A DNA stretch of 64,000 bases from positions 56,004,322 through 56,068,321 of the forward strand of contig OX392528.1 of the NCBI GenBank assembly GCA_947623455.1, given 5' to 3'. The DNA is from Mimachlamys varia. Taxonomy: Eukaryota; Mollusca; Bivalvia; Pectinida; Pectinidae. The notes beneath the pieces were generated by a model. The model was given only the letters and a program-made list of their open reading frames with translations, ran no database searches and had not been told where the DNA came from. Position numbers and translations under genes: made by a program. Below are positions 35,641 through 47,842 of this stretch, piece after piece (the stretch's first letter is position 1; each line of letters begins with the position of its first letter).

Positions 35641-38499
35641 TAACGAGCTCTGCCCTGGTACAACACAGTATAACATTGCGAAAGTAATAACCCCCCGTCG
35701 ACATATGTCGGAAGATTCCACATCTGTCTGTACTTTGCAGAAAATCCTCTGTATATATTATAATTACTTGAGAAGGCGACGAGCTTATATTTATAAAGAC
35801 GCTTCAGCTTAACCGAAAAATTCCCCCGAATATTAACATTTTGTTTAGTCTGCTAACGATTTGTTTCCATAGATACGGCTTTTTAACATGTTTATGTTTG
35901 TATATATCCGAAAATATGTTATAAATAAAATTTCAAACACAAACACACATCGTCCGTCAAGTTGAAATGCGTTATGTATTTGACAAGTACGATAATTTGT
36001 AAAAATAATCTGTCTAAGCTAACTAGGTATGTTGCAAAACACTCCAAGATAAGTTTTTTTCATGTATCAGTCAGCTTACTAAGGCGGATTCTTCTTTATG
36101 TTCAAAAAATATTTTGACATTTGTCTATTTTTTGCATGACATTTTTGAAATATTTTCGAAATCAAATAGCATCAAAAATCAAAAACCAATGCCAGTATTT
36201 TGATTTGGTTTTACGTCCGTAATGACGTATCGATATCTTTACTAGTTATCATTATTGTTTTGAAAACAGTTCCAGATTTCCTTGTTCAAGCTAACAAATC
36301 TTTGGAAAATTTGCCCAGATGTTTAAATCGAGAAATAACGGTGAACATCTTCAGGAGAAAGAGCTGTCACAATCCATATGTTTCACGCGGGGAAAGGGCT
36401 ACACCGGATACCGTTTGTCAATAAATCTCTACCTATTAGTCCTGTAAACAAACGAACAGGTTCTCCCCTCAGGCGTAGCGCACTCCCCAACCCTCCCCTC
36501 CCCACCACCCCCACCCCCACCCCCCCAACCAACCCCCCTCACAAAACGTCCACTCGTCCCAAAAAGAAAATGATTAGATCTATACATGAGGTTATATACT
36601 CATTCATTCCTTAAATTTCACCATAATCTATACCAACCGGTGAACCGAAGAAATTAAATGTGTTTTCAGAGATAAATGCGTTATGTTCTTACTCTGTACA
36701 TTATAATATTCACTTAACTGATTTTCAAAGTGTCACACAATTCATGAACAGTAAGAAATAATGTCGTGAATTAATTAGACAGTAAGAATTAATGTACAAA
36801 CAAGTTTTTAAGTTGATAATCATTAAACTATTTGTCAAGTGGCGAAACACGACCTTGACCTTATATAACAATATCAGGAAGTTACGAACCAGTTCATCTG
36901 GTCCGGACTTTTACCCTGGTTGTCCCGTCCTGGCTCCATAACCTAAAGATCCCGGGAGACTCACTAGTTTTATTTATTCTATTTATCGAAAATATCGTTT
37001 CTTACTCTTGTTTACTCTTGCCGGGTTGTTTGTGTATTGTATTGTAATTACCACAATTATAATCCCCCCTTTCAATAATTACTGTCCAATGCCAAATTTC
37101 ACGAAAATTCAGAAGTACATTCTCATTTGTGAACCATCAGATATATGAGGTTATATCAAAATGTGACGTCATTTTTCCTTGGTTGTTCTCAAATTTTAAG
37201 GATGAGAACGTACAATACTTAAGAATGTTTGTGAAACCGAATTCTGGTTCTGCCTTCAATGCTGTGTCCGCTGCGTCATGGCATTTTGCTGATTTTCTTC
37301 TGAGTAAACTACTTAAGATACTATTTCCATTTTACTACTTGATCGTAATATTACCATTCAATAACCTTAAAGGTCCATAGTATCCCCTTTTCTTTAACAA
37401 AAAGTTATGAACTTCGTTTATAGCGATAGTTCGGGACCGCCAAATTCTACTGGAATCGGTTAAATGGTTCTTGAGTAGAAGTGGTTGAAGTAAAAAGCCA
37501 AAAGACGGGCTACATGCAGCAAACGTTTAGTATATAAAAGCTGTAAAGGAAACGGGTTTATAAGAGGAAGCTTCCCGCGCAAAATTACCCCATTCCCCCA
37601 ACCTATGCAATATAACCCCTTCCATCAAGCAGGATATAGATTCTCAAGTATCAGCTACCTTGTCCATCATTGGTCTGCTCTACTCGCTCCTTTACCATCT
37701 GTCCATCTCCTCCTACATCCGTCTGTCTGTTTCCCCCATTATTTCTACATCCATCCTGTTTGTTCTTAATCCGACGTATTTATGATCATCAACTATAGTT
37801 AAATAACAGTCACTTCTCGAGAGTTTCCAACTTTCGAATGCCCACTACCCATCCGTCCACCGACAGACTGTAGTACAGTAATCATTTAAAACCGCAATAT
37901 TACACGAAGAGAATAGTTCATCTTTTTAAATTATCATTCTATTTGACTGGGCCTCATCTCTAGAACAGTAACATATATGATATTGAATTATTTAATCTAA
38001 GTGAATCCTTATGATTCAATCCCTGTGGAAATCCACTTTTATTGTGGGACTTTTTCCTTTAAGAAATCATTACGCTGTTGTTTCTGGTGACGCCAATTTT
38101 TTACTTTATAAGGTGATAACATCAAAGTTCTAAGCCAATAAAAAGATTAAATTATTTATAAAAAAAAATCAATAACTCTAATAATTTTGATCACATGGAT
38201 GTCTGGTTCTAGAAACTAGGGGTATATAAGTAAATAGTAAAATTCAGGTAGAGAATTTCTCCTTAAAACTTAGTTGCGGGCGGCCTGTCTATTTGGAACT
38301 CTGTATATTCGTTATCTATATACATATACATATACAAATGTACCTGATTTACACGAATAAGGCTACTATTTGTATTCGACGTCTATTTTATACAAACATG
38401 CATGTATGTTATTAATCCCAGAACAGTTTTTGCGAGGGAGAGAAAGTATCCGTATGTGCTATAAAAGAGACCGGCCTTTATCGTCATCGTGAGAAGGAA
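35641..38499. other. Non-coding stretch with a C-rich tract
   Basis: No supported gene. A strongly C-rich, G-free tract lies at about 36480-36540. The rest is AT-rich with short unsupported frames. Confidence 0.5.
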
Positions 38500-38790
38500 T
38501 TTACCAGTCCAAACTCGCAGCGTCGCGCACCCAAAGGTTATCTCTTCTTCGGAATACCACATATCACACTCCGCGTTTATCGATGCCGCGGAACGGCGGT
38601 TTTTCATTGCAGAGGAGTCGTGAGATTTGGCATATTTCCATGTAAATCACGGCTCATGGTCGTCATATTTACCGGCCAATATGTAGGGTTTCGTCTGCAA
38701 AACTCGCAGCATCTCTCTTTAATCAGAACACTGAGTGTATTCCGCACAAATACCGACGGCGGGCGACCCCTGGGTATCCTTCTGAAAAGT
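38500..38790 (-). other. CpG-rich patch with candidate exon(s)
   Basis: This patch has many CpGs in an otherwise CpG-poor area. On the minus strand, MKNRRSAASINAECDMWYSE then EEITFGCATLRVWTG is followed by a donor-like GGACTG|GTAAAT near 38515. Another donor-like GGCCG|GTAAAT lies near 38670, and an acceptor (CTGACTTTTCAG) near 38780. These could be one or two small exons or a promoter patch. Frames do not join convincingly. Confidence 0.25.
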
Positions 38791-40204
38791 CAGGCATGGA
38801 ATTTTTATGTTAGGCCCAGCGTGTGTATGTAAAAAAGGTCCTTCTGGGTGAATAAAAAATCGACATTGACAGAGTATGGCTATAACAATGGGGTTTTGTT
38901 TACATGTCAATATCAGACTTTCTATCAATTGGTATTTTGTACAGTGGTTCCACGATTTCCCATCAAACGAAATGAAGTCATTATTCCAACTGCCAAAACA
39001 AATAACTCACGACATATGGATGTGATGCCTTTATACAGATCGACAAATACGTTCGGCATATATATAATTCAATCAATCTATTCCATATTGGATAAACACA
39101 AACAAGAGGCCCACTAGGCCCGACTCGCACACCTACCCACCTCATTCATGGATGCGATACCTTTATACAAGTCGCTAAAATACGTTAACGACATATATAT
39201 ATAATCTATTTCATATTGGATTTACACAAGTATAGAATTGTATTTATCACTTGGCAAAGCAAAATCACAAATCATAAACAAGAGGCCAACTAGACCTGAA
39301 TCGTACACTATTAACCTCATACTTGTATTTTGTAACTTGAACTAAAACACAGCTACAGGAAAAATATCGGTGTTCTATTCAAACTAAACTATTAGAAGAT
39401 TTCGACACGTGACACCTTGAAAGTCAATCAAGGACATGCCATTGAAATATCTGATGGGATAGCCTTTCATCCCATCTTGCTACAGACACAATATCAGTTC
39501 TCTAGCTATACCCTGTTATACATTTGGCCCATATGACATTGGAAGTATGTATAGTCCATTCATTTAAACAACTCGGCTTCCCCAGCACGTTATTCAGGCC
39601 AAATATCAGTACCTTTTGCCTCTCGGTAATTAAACACATTTAACCCCTGTGACCTTGGTCAAGGTCAGTTATTGACACAAATTTGGTAGCCTTTCATTGA
39701 AGCGTGCTATTGGCCAAATATCAGTTCCGTGAGACTTTTGGTTATTTTGACAGTTCAAATATGGTTCTCTTTGGCACCAGAAGTCTAGAAACTGCGCCCC
39801 GAACCGAACCGAAAACGTTATGAATCCGACGCAACTAATCAACGTGAATTGCTGTTTATAAAATAATATAAGCGTTAAGTCGAAAGGGTCTCGCCGAAAT
39901 TCGCTAATTTCATATATGTCCTTGAAGAGAAAAGCGAACTTGGGTGTCATAGTTTAAAAACTTCAAAAATACTTTAAATTAAATAAGGCAACGGGAAAGA
40001 TATTAATCACGGAATTGAAAGTTGGTGTGTAACCCGATAAAGGATAATGTCCTGCCCAGCTCAAAGCGCTCTTTAACGGCCCATCAGTGGGTAGATACAT
40101 AACAATATTATCATATTTACCAACCAGAGCGACAGGTTCGGTTAAGTTTGATTGTTTAACACTTATTCGAGGACGGATATAATAATTATGTGCTGTGTGT
40201 ACGA
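38791..40204. other. Decayed pearl-like sequences
   Basis: Two pearl-like 5' ends (ACAAGAGGCCCACTAGGCCC near 39104 and ACAAGAGGCCAACTAGACCT near 39280) stand about 175 bp apart. Core-like motifs follow (CCCTGTGACCTTGGTCAAGG near 39645 and GCCAAATATCAGTTCCGTGA near 39713). No hairpin plus CTAA end is seen, so the copies are truncated. No gene is supported. Confidence 0.55.
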
Positions 40205-40620
40205 TGTATGCTGTGTATTTGGGAGGCCGCAGCATGTTCCTGTAAGCCTCCTTGCGATAGTCCCGATCTTTTGCCGATTTAAAGTGCTACGACACTGGAG
40301 TATAGCGCCGAAGGCCTCCATCAGAACATCCCACCCGGTAACATTGTACTGACAACGGGTGAACAAGTCATTCCACTCCCATAATGGTGAGCGTTAAACA
40401 GGGAGAAGTAACTACCATTGTTTAAGACTTCGGTATGTCTCAGCCAGGTGACGGAACCCTAATTGAAGCCTTCCTCAAAGGGACGAAAGCTCAACTAAGG
40501 GCCAAAAGTGAGGTGGTGTCAAGGGAGACTTTAGGAAGAAGAAAATATTTAGAAAAGGAAAAGATAAAACCCCACATTTAGTCGCCTCTTTCGATAATGC
40601 AGGTTAAACATAGTTCTTAG
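40205..40620. repeat. Degenerate interspersed repeat
   Basis: The stretch contains CACCCGGTAACATTGTACTG, CAACGGGTGAACAAGTCATT, CAGGGAGAAGTAACTACCAT and TTTAGTCGCCTCTTTCGATA. I associate these blocks with a dispersed repeat frequently seen in bivalve genomes. Element class is not determined and ends are approximate. Confidence 0.4.
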
Positions 40621-42291
40621 TCGTCAGTTACGTTTATTGGATAGAGTTGCTCCAATTTACTTCGTGAATTCCATTTACGGACATTAATACGCGAAGTAGT
40701 TCCATAATGGATGATTAGATTTAAGAAATTGGAATAAAAGCTCGGGTAAGGTGAACATGATATCGTAAAACTACATTAAATTCAAAATCTGAGGATTTTG
40801 AAGTTTGACGGAACATTTTTGAGCAACGCCATGCAAGAACATAACGGGATACCGATGCACGTGTAATTTATTGCGTTGTTGCATTGGGTACAGATAACTG
40901 TATCGATACACTCCACACTTGTCATGCTAACAGTCCTTATGATAACGCACGTGATTTACACGTGGAGTACACATCGTTACCCCTATAACATTATCATCAT
41001 CATTCACACAGTGACAGTTACAGTGTAGCTTAATTAGCGATATAATGAGTTAGCCCTCAGCGGTAATTAGAGGTGTATTAGTCACAAGACATAACACTCG
41101 ACCCCCCCTCCCACCCCACCCCCCCCCCACCACCCCCAAATTACAACCCAACAACCCCTCCTTTCCCTCTGCTTACAGCATGGCACTTTACTGACACGTT
41201 TATTAGCTTATGACAGAAGTTGAACAATGGATTCCTCATCGTTTTGCTCATATACATTAGTCTCTTCAAAGTGGAACACCGTTTATCATTACAATGCTGT
41301 GATGAATCCGGATAGACGTGATTCCGGTTTTAAATATTGTTTTCCGAATTCCGGATAAGTATAAGACAACGTTGTGTACCGTTTCACTCATTTTGATTGT
41401 TTGACGGCAATTTGTAAAAGAATTTTTACTCGTTAATATAGAATGTGCTGATGGTTTGCCGATTGAATCTGTCTGGTTTCCTTCTCTCAACTCTCCTGAC
41501 ATTTCCTTTGACTCGTTTGTGTGAGAGTACAGACGAGGGGGCAGAGGGGAGCGGTTTATCCATACCACATAATTTGTGTATTCCCTCACAGATTAGACCC
41601 TATTCTCCAGAAAATGTCACGACGACACTAACAATACTTTTAATTAATGTTTCCGGCGCTTATTTCAGAATATGATTTATATATTCATCGATTTTTTCCA
41701 CATAGGAGAGACTTTCTCCGGGACGTGACATCTAAAACTCATTTTCCAGATGAAAATGAAATTAAAGCTGACGGATTAATACCGCGAGATCCATTACTTT
41801 ATATGACGCTACAGAAAACCAAGCACATGCCCCGACTTTGTCAAAATAGCTTGGAGATTTGGTTACTGCCATCGTAACATATTAATTTGAAGGGTGTTTG
41901 TGGTCAGATATGCTTTACTTACGTCAAGAGCATGTGATACACGCCACAGGGACATAAGAATTTGTTACAGCTAGTTTTGGACCTAAATTATTGTGTTTTA
42001 GAGGTCGGTTAGTCTTTATGGCCATTGAGGGGAGGAGGGCGGGGGGGTGGGGGGGGGGGGGGGGCATTTTATCGAAAATTGATTTAAACATCCAAAAAGT
42101 GCAAAATTTACGGAGAACAAAACATATACCCCCATTCCTGAATTCTTTCTTGAAGTCTTTCTCGGCATGTCTCCAAAAGCCAAATAAAGATGGTTTGGCG
42201 CAATATTTCCCCAGACAGTTTGGAGCGAGAGCAGACACAATTCAATCGACATTTTGTTTGGTTGAAATAAATCCAATTTAGCCTGTACAAA
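40621..42291. other. Non-coding stretch; weak signal-peptide frame
   Basis: C-rich and G-rich tracts lie at about 41103-41150 and 42030-42065. A plus-strand frame at 41445-41675 begins MLMVCRLNLSGFLLSTLLTF, like a signal peptide, and contains PSQIRPYSPENVTTTLTILL. That faintly recalls the N-terminus of Cys-loop receptor subunits, but the frame breaks without a usable splice site, so I do not call it a gene. Confidence 0.35.
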
Positions 42292-42597
42292 AGCATTCCT
42301 GGGAATCATTCCAGGGACTTAAGACCTGGGAATCATTCCCGGGACTTAGACTTGGGACTAATTCCCGGGACTTAGACTTTGGACTAATTCCCGGGACTGA
42401 GACTTGGGAATCATTCCCGGGACTTAGACCTTGGAATCATTCCCAGGACTTAGACTTGGGACTGATTTCCGGGACTTAGACATGGGAATATTCCCAGGAC
42501 TTAGACTTGGGACTGATTTCCGGGACTTAGACAAGGGAATATTCCCAGGACTTAGACTTGGGAATCATTCCCGGGACTTAGACGTGGGACTAAATCC
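42292..42597. repeat. 26-bp palindromic tandem repeat, about 12 copies
   Basis: The unit is GGGAATCATTCCCGGGACTT plus AGACTT. Each copy contains the palindromes GGGAATCATTCCC (or GGGACTAATTCCC) and TCCCGGGA, so the single strand could fold into a chain of small hairpins. Some copies have lost a few bases. There is no coding evidence. Confidence 0.88.
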
Positions 42598-43681
42598 GGA
42601 AATTCGGAAAATGAATGGATCGATACCGCCATTGCTCTAGTCCCTTATCACCTCAAAAACCGAGTGAATTATTAAATGAACGCATCCTCCCTCTCTTCAT
42701 GTGTATTTCCAATCATGTATTCCAATTGGACAAAGTTCTGCAGGTTAGAACAATAACAATACAGTGACACGTGTCTTATTCAATTAAATTCAACTCAATT
42801 CCATTTTATTCTCCCAACAGCCGACATTGGTAAACAGACAGTACATAAAATTACAATAAAAAATCTGACTACATAATACAGCTCCTGTACAATTTGTAGC
42901 CTTGAAAAACTAGTAAATATATAAACAAATTAACTATCTTTCGGTACCCTTTCTTTTACTAGCGATTGAATTTGTACAACATATATCTTGAACCATTTGA
43001 ACTAAAACGACATTTTAAAAAACTTTACTCGTAGTCAATTCCCAGAAATGAATTGGCGCGTAATAGAAGTTATGCTTCAGATTGGTTTTCTGGAATTTTT
43101 GGTAATGTACTGAAGTTTTATACTTTTTTTGAAAGATTACTATGTAATAATTCCAACTAAATAAACTCAAGTGCCCCTTTACTGCCTCCTCTGTACACCA
43201 GATCCACTCACCCACACACCCACGATAAACGTGAAAACCCGGCATGTCGTGGCTTTAATGGAATTTACAACTGTTGTAGCTCAGCAGACGGACTTCCTCT
43301 GGCTTACAGTCGCTGTACCTAGCCTCCCCATCACACTACTGGGGAATATACAACATTGCATTCTTGCGAAAACGTTTTTCCAGAAATAAGCCCTCTCTCT
43401 TTTTTTATAAAGTATGGAAAAAAAACTTATCAACTCGATCGCATCCTTCAGCTAACCCGTTATTATATATTGTGTATATGAAAGTCCGGGATGAGCTTGG
43501 CAACACTAGTCCGTTAATCTTAGTGCACGTGCACATCGGGAAAAATTGCTACGCAACGCCCTGATGTAAATACATTTATATTTCAAAATACGACTTCATA
43601 TTTATATAAATCAATATAGAACTGGCTCATGTGCAAAATCGTCAGCAAGAGTCAACAACATCGTTACACCAGTCACAGACT
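42598..43681. other. Non-coding stretch, possible LINE 3' end
   Basis: At about 42778-42812, TCAATTAAATTCAACTCAAT then TCCATTTTATTCTC looks like the reverse of a LINE tail of the TTGAA-repeat kind, as at 31.1 kb. No exon is supported. Confidence 0.35.
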
Positions 43682-43852
43682 CGGGTATCCTCAGACTTTT
43701 ACACCAAGACATATACATAACTCCGAATATCTTATAACCCGGGTATCCTCAGACTTTTACACCAAGACATATACATAACTCCGGATATCTTATAACCCGG
43801 GTATCCTCAGACTTTTACACCAAGACATATACATAACTCCGAATCTCTTGTA
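43682..43852. repeat. 58-bp tandem repeat, three copies
   Basis: The unit runs CGGGTATCCTCAGACTTTTA, CACCAAGACATATACATAAC, TCCGAATATCTTATAACC. The three copies differ at only a few bases. They adjoin the tail end of a reverse-oriented SINE. Confidence 0.9.
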
Positions 43853-44205
43853 ATGATAATAATAATTCGAGGATCTTATACTTATACACCGCTTTATCAC
43901 AACCTATAGATTATCTCAAAGCGGTTAATAATTTATTATCCGTGGTTATAGGGCCTTAGCAACCAGCCAATATCGTTCTCAACTACCTGGTGAGCATACA
44001 ACAGGTGCTGCCATTTCGGCGCTCACAGCTAACAATCTCAATTTCAAGCACTGACAAACCACGTACTCATCTACAACTGAGTAGGCTGGAACAAGTGGAG
44101 TAAAGTGTCTTGCTCTAGAATACATGACATGTTATAGGGCCGGGACTCGAACTCGCTACCCTTCGATCAGGAGCCCAGCGTCCTACCACTAGACCACCGT
44201 GTCTA
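43853..44205 (-). mobile_element. tRNA-headed SINE with ATT-rich tail
   Basis: Read on the minus strand the head is ACACGGTGGTCTAGTGGTAG (A-box-like), then GTAGCGAGTTCGAGTCCCGG (B-box-like). A body of about 220 bp follows, and a tail with AACCGCTTTGAGATAATCTA and GGATCTTCGAATTATTATTA-type sequence. The total of about 350 bp is SINE-like, and the body and tail show it is not a tRNA gene. It is a different family from the SINEs at 21.8 and 47.6 kb. Confidence 0.75.
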
Positions 44206-44799
44206 CAACAGACCTAGAATCCTCTGCTATTTTAAATAACTCCGGATCTCTTATCATTCGGCTCTCCTCTGACCTGACCCCGACCTGATACACAAAATCT
44301 CGAATGGACATATAAATACAGCTTATATATAGAGACAAGGGGGCCCGATGTTCGTGTAAGAGGTTACCAGGGCAAATACTAGAAATTTATCGGTAAGTGT
44401 GTACATGTTGGTCAATCTAAAAGGACATTACAAAAGGAATGATGGGGGATGTATGTTTATATTAAAAACCTATAGGTTTTTACGAAGAACGCGAAAGATA
44501 ACTTGTGCAACAGAATAGAGTTTAGAGTTTATTTCTATATCCGGACATAAAATGAAAACTTATTTATACCAAGTCCTTACCGTATTCCTCATAACATCTC
44601 CCTATTAAATCCCGACATTTCGATACTTCGGACATCGTAGGTAACTAATCCGATGTTTTCAGGAGATTGTGAATTAGATACTAAGTAGGAAAGATTACAG
44701 ACGAATAAAACCCTATTGTCACTTGGACGTCTGAGCCGATCAATCTATAGGAGCGTCTGTTTTCAAGCAGTACATACAAAACGTAGAAATAATTCCGGG
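44206..44799. other. Non-coding stretch, nothing supported
   Basis: No exon, RNA gene or clear repeat is recognised between the SINE and the decayed 30-bp array. Confidence 0.5.
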
Positions 44800-45330
44800 G
44801 AAGATTGCTTAAGAACAAAGAACACTGGAAAATATTGCTACAGCAGAGAGATATATCAGGAGTTATTGCAACAGTACCAAGATACTTCAGAAATTAACTA
44901 ATTATAAAATCACAAAGAAATCGAAGGGGTAATTTAGCACAAAGTAACTTACCGAGATATTACTAAAGCACAAGGATACTTCGAAGACATTGCTAAATCA
45001 CAGACACTTGAGATGTATTGCTATAGCACAAAGACACTTGAGATATATTGCTATAGCACAAAGACACTTGAGATATATTGCTATAGCACAAAGACACTTA
45101 ACGAGATACTGCTATAGGACAAAGACACTTGAAAGAAACTGCTATTAGCACCAAGAAAGTGAAGAAACCTGAGGGAGATTGCTCTAGCATAAAGAAACTT
45201 AAGAAATACTGCTATAGCACAAAGGAACTTGAATAGATTGCAATAGCAAATTGAACCTTGAGGAAAATGGCTGAAGCACAAAGAAACGAGAGGTATTGCT
45301 ATTTGCTATAGCAGGGCGATTGCAAAGCAC
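44800..45330. repeat. Decayed 30-bp tandem repeat
   Basis: The best copies (about 45005-45100) read AAAGACACTTGAGATATATT plus GCTATAGCAC. Copies to either side drift in length and sequence (CTGCTATAGCAC, TTGCTCTAGCAT). It is an old minisatellite with a young centre. Confidence 0.75.
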
Positions 45331-46089
45331 TAGGAAACCCGGAAGACATGACTTAAGCACAATTTTTAAGAGAGATTGTGCTCTAGCACAAGACCCTTCA
45401 CACAAATAGTTATAGCATATATGGTATATTTCTCATATAGGTTTCACTGAACTACGATACATATCAAGGTACCGCATAAAAAGCGAGGTACGATGGATTG
45501 CACTGAATGTGTTTTATGCAATGAAGAATGCAATCTAGCACCTGTGGTAAAATATTAAGTAGCGGTGATCGATTTTATATGTCTGCACAACTTCCTCAAC
45601 AAGTGAGCAGAATGAAACACGATGTCGTACAGATCAATCCAGTTGAATTACTTGTACGTACATTTAGCAGGCCTCCAGTTTATTTCATTTAACTTCCAAA
45701 CTAACTCGAGTAGATCTTTACTGGTGTAGATGTTGTCGTCAAACAAATAATGAAGACAACACAGGCAGACTACCGTTTAGTCGTTCGGATATACAGCAAA
45801 AGTGTAGCTACAACTGTGAGACCGAATCAATATAGCTAGGTACCACTATGGTCTCATTTAAACGCGATTCTTAGATATTGCGTATTTATAATCACAAGAT
45901 GTAAAACAGATCAGGGTTTTGCGTTGTAGCATGATTCGGTAGACATTATTTTACAGGGGTAGACATACACGGGGTACGTGTAGTACAGCAATACAATGAC
46001 AGGAATGTTAAGTATAATGTGACCTGTTGGAACTGGGTGTCTTCGGGGCCAAGTTACTTCTTCATGGTATTTCATTGAGATAGCACTTC
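45331..46089. other. Non-coding stretch, nothing supported
   Basis: I see no exon, RNA gene or repeat here. Confidence 0.5.
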
Positions 46090-47200
46090 AGGTTCGATAT
46101 CGAGACATCGACATACCGTCTCCAGCATGCCTCGACGTCGATATCGTGACATCAACATACCGTCTCCAGCATGCCTCGACGTCAATATCGTGACATCAAC
46201 ATACCGTCTCCAGCATGCCTTGATGTCGATATCGTGACATCAACATACCGTCTCCAGCTTGCCTTGGTGTCGATATCGTGACATCGACATACCGTCTCCA
46301 GCATGCCTTGATGTCGATATCGTGACATCAACATACCGTCTCCAGCATGCCTCGACGTCGATATCGTGACATCAACATACCGTCTCCAGCTTGCCTTGGT
46401 GTCGATATCGTGACATCGACATACCGTCTCCAGCTTGCCTTGGTGTCGATATTGTGACATCGACATACCGTCTCCAGCATGCCTCGACGTCGATATCGTG
46501 ACATCAACATACCGTCTCCAGCATGGCTCGACGTCAATATCGTGACATCAACATACCGTCTCCAGCATGGCTCGATGTCGATATCGTGACATCAACATAC
46601 CGTCTCCAACATGCCTTGATGTCAATATCGTGACATCGACATACCGTCTCCAGCATGCATTGATGTCGATATCCTGACATCGACATACCGTCTCCAGCTT
46701 GCCTTGGTGTCGATATCGTGACATCGACATACCGTCTCCAGCATGCCTCGACGTCGATATCCTGACATCAACATACCGTCTCCAGCATGCCTTGATGTCG
46801 ATATCCTGACATCGACATACCGTCTCCAGCATGCATTGATGTCGATATCGTTACATCGACATACCGTCTCCAGCATGCCTTGATGTCGATATCGTTACAT
46901 CAACATACCGTCTCCAGCAAGCCTTGGTGTCGATATCGAGACATCGGCATACCGTCTCCAGCAAGCCTTGGTGTCGATATCGAGACATCGACATGCCGTC
47001 TCCAGCATGCCTCGATGTCGATATCGAGACTTCGACATACCGTCTCCAGCAAGCCTTCATGTCGATATCGTGACATCGACATACCGTCTCCAGCAAGCCT
47101 TCATGTCGATATCGAAACATCGACATACCGTCTCCAGCATGCCTTGATGTCGATATCGTGACGTCAACATACCGTCTCCAGCATGCCTTGATGTAAATTA
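46090..47200. repeat. 44-bp tandem repeat, about 25 copies
   Basis: The unit runs ACATCGACATACCGTCTCCA, GCATGCCTCGACGTCGATAT, CGTG. Variants alternate GCATGCCTTGATG, GCTTGCCTTGGTG and GCAAGCCTTCATG. The sequence around GATGTCGATATC and GACATCGACAT is nearly self-complementary. Three units make 132 bp, so minus-strand frames stay open with a 44-residue pattern. These are by-products. Confidence 0.93.
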
Positions 47201-47629
47201 CATTCATTTCCGATAGAATGTTAAGCACAGTGCAAACAGCGTTGGTTAATTGAGTCATTGTTTCAGCCGTACTGTCAAAGTCCCTGTGTATCATGACACT
47301 TGACCCATTCAACATCACAAGCCGCATTTGAGTAATCCCAATACAAAGGTTGGAATATTTCATTAGGAATTTTCAGGGATCAAGATATCATTTTAGTCAC
47401 CACTCACAAGGACTAGAAGGAGTGTAAGTTGTAAAAAGCCCCTGTGTTAACAACTGTAAGATAAATAAAAACAATATTTACAAGTCATGGTCTAGGCACA
47501 GGGATGCGTTACAATTAGAATATATTACAAAAGGTGTGGAAGCCCATATAACATAAAGGCTCCTTTAAATCCTTTTTGCACATACATTCTTATTGTAACG
47601 TGTTAAGGTAAATGGCTCGATAATAGGGT
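47201..47629. other. Non-coding stretch, nothing supported
   Basis: No recognised exon or repeat lies between the 44-bp array and the SINE. Confidence 0.5.
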
Positions 47630-47842
47630 TTGGTTTATTTTTGTTTAACGTCCTGTTAACAACCAGGGTATTAAGGACGTGCCAGTTTTTGGAGGTGGAG
47701 GAAAGCCGGAGTACCCGGAGAAAACCACCAACCTACGGTCAGTACCTGGCAACTGCCCCACGTGGGTTTCGAACTCGGAATCTGGAGATGGAGCGCTAGT
47801 GGTAGAATGTCGGGACCCCTTAACCACTCGGCCCTCGGAAAT
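47630..47842 (-). mobile_element. tRNA-headed bivalve SINE, well preserved
   Basis: Read on the minus strand: GGCCGAGTGGTTAAGGGGTC (A-box-like, Leu/Ser tRNA style), CCGAGTTCGAAACCCACGTG (B-box), GGGCAGTTGCCAGGTACTGA, GGTTTTCTCCGGGTACTCCG, CTTTCCTCCACCTCCAAAAA, and the 3' end CTGGTTGTTAACAGGACGTT with an AT-rich tail. This is the best copy of the family also found at 3.0 kb and, rearranged, at 58.8-59.8 kb. Confidence 0.85.

Noticed and set aside
35178..35687. 169-codon frame with a 19-residue repeat
   Set aside because: It coincides with the 57-bp array and starts and stops at its edges.
41445..41877. Secreted N-terminus of a Cys-loop receptor subunit
   Set aside because: The signal-peptide-like start and PENVTTTLTILL are suggestive, but the next matching frame is offset with no usable donor, and the remainder does not resemble the family.
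44130..44205. Free-standing tRNA gene on the minus strand
   Set aside because: tRNA-like boxes are present, but the sequence continues into a SINE body of about 280 bp with an ATT-rich tail.
46182..47363. Several minus-strand frames rich in RYRH and WRRYVDV patterns
   Set aside because: They are by-products of the 44-bp array, where three units equal 132 bp.
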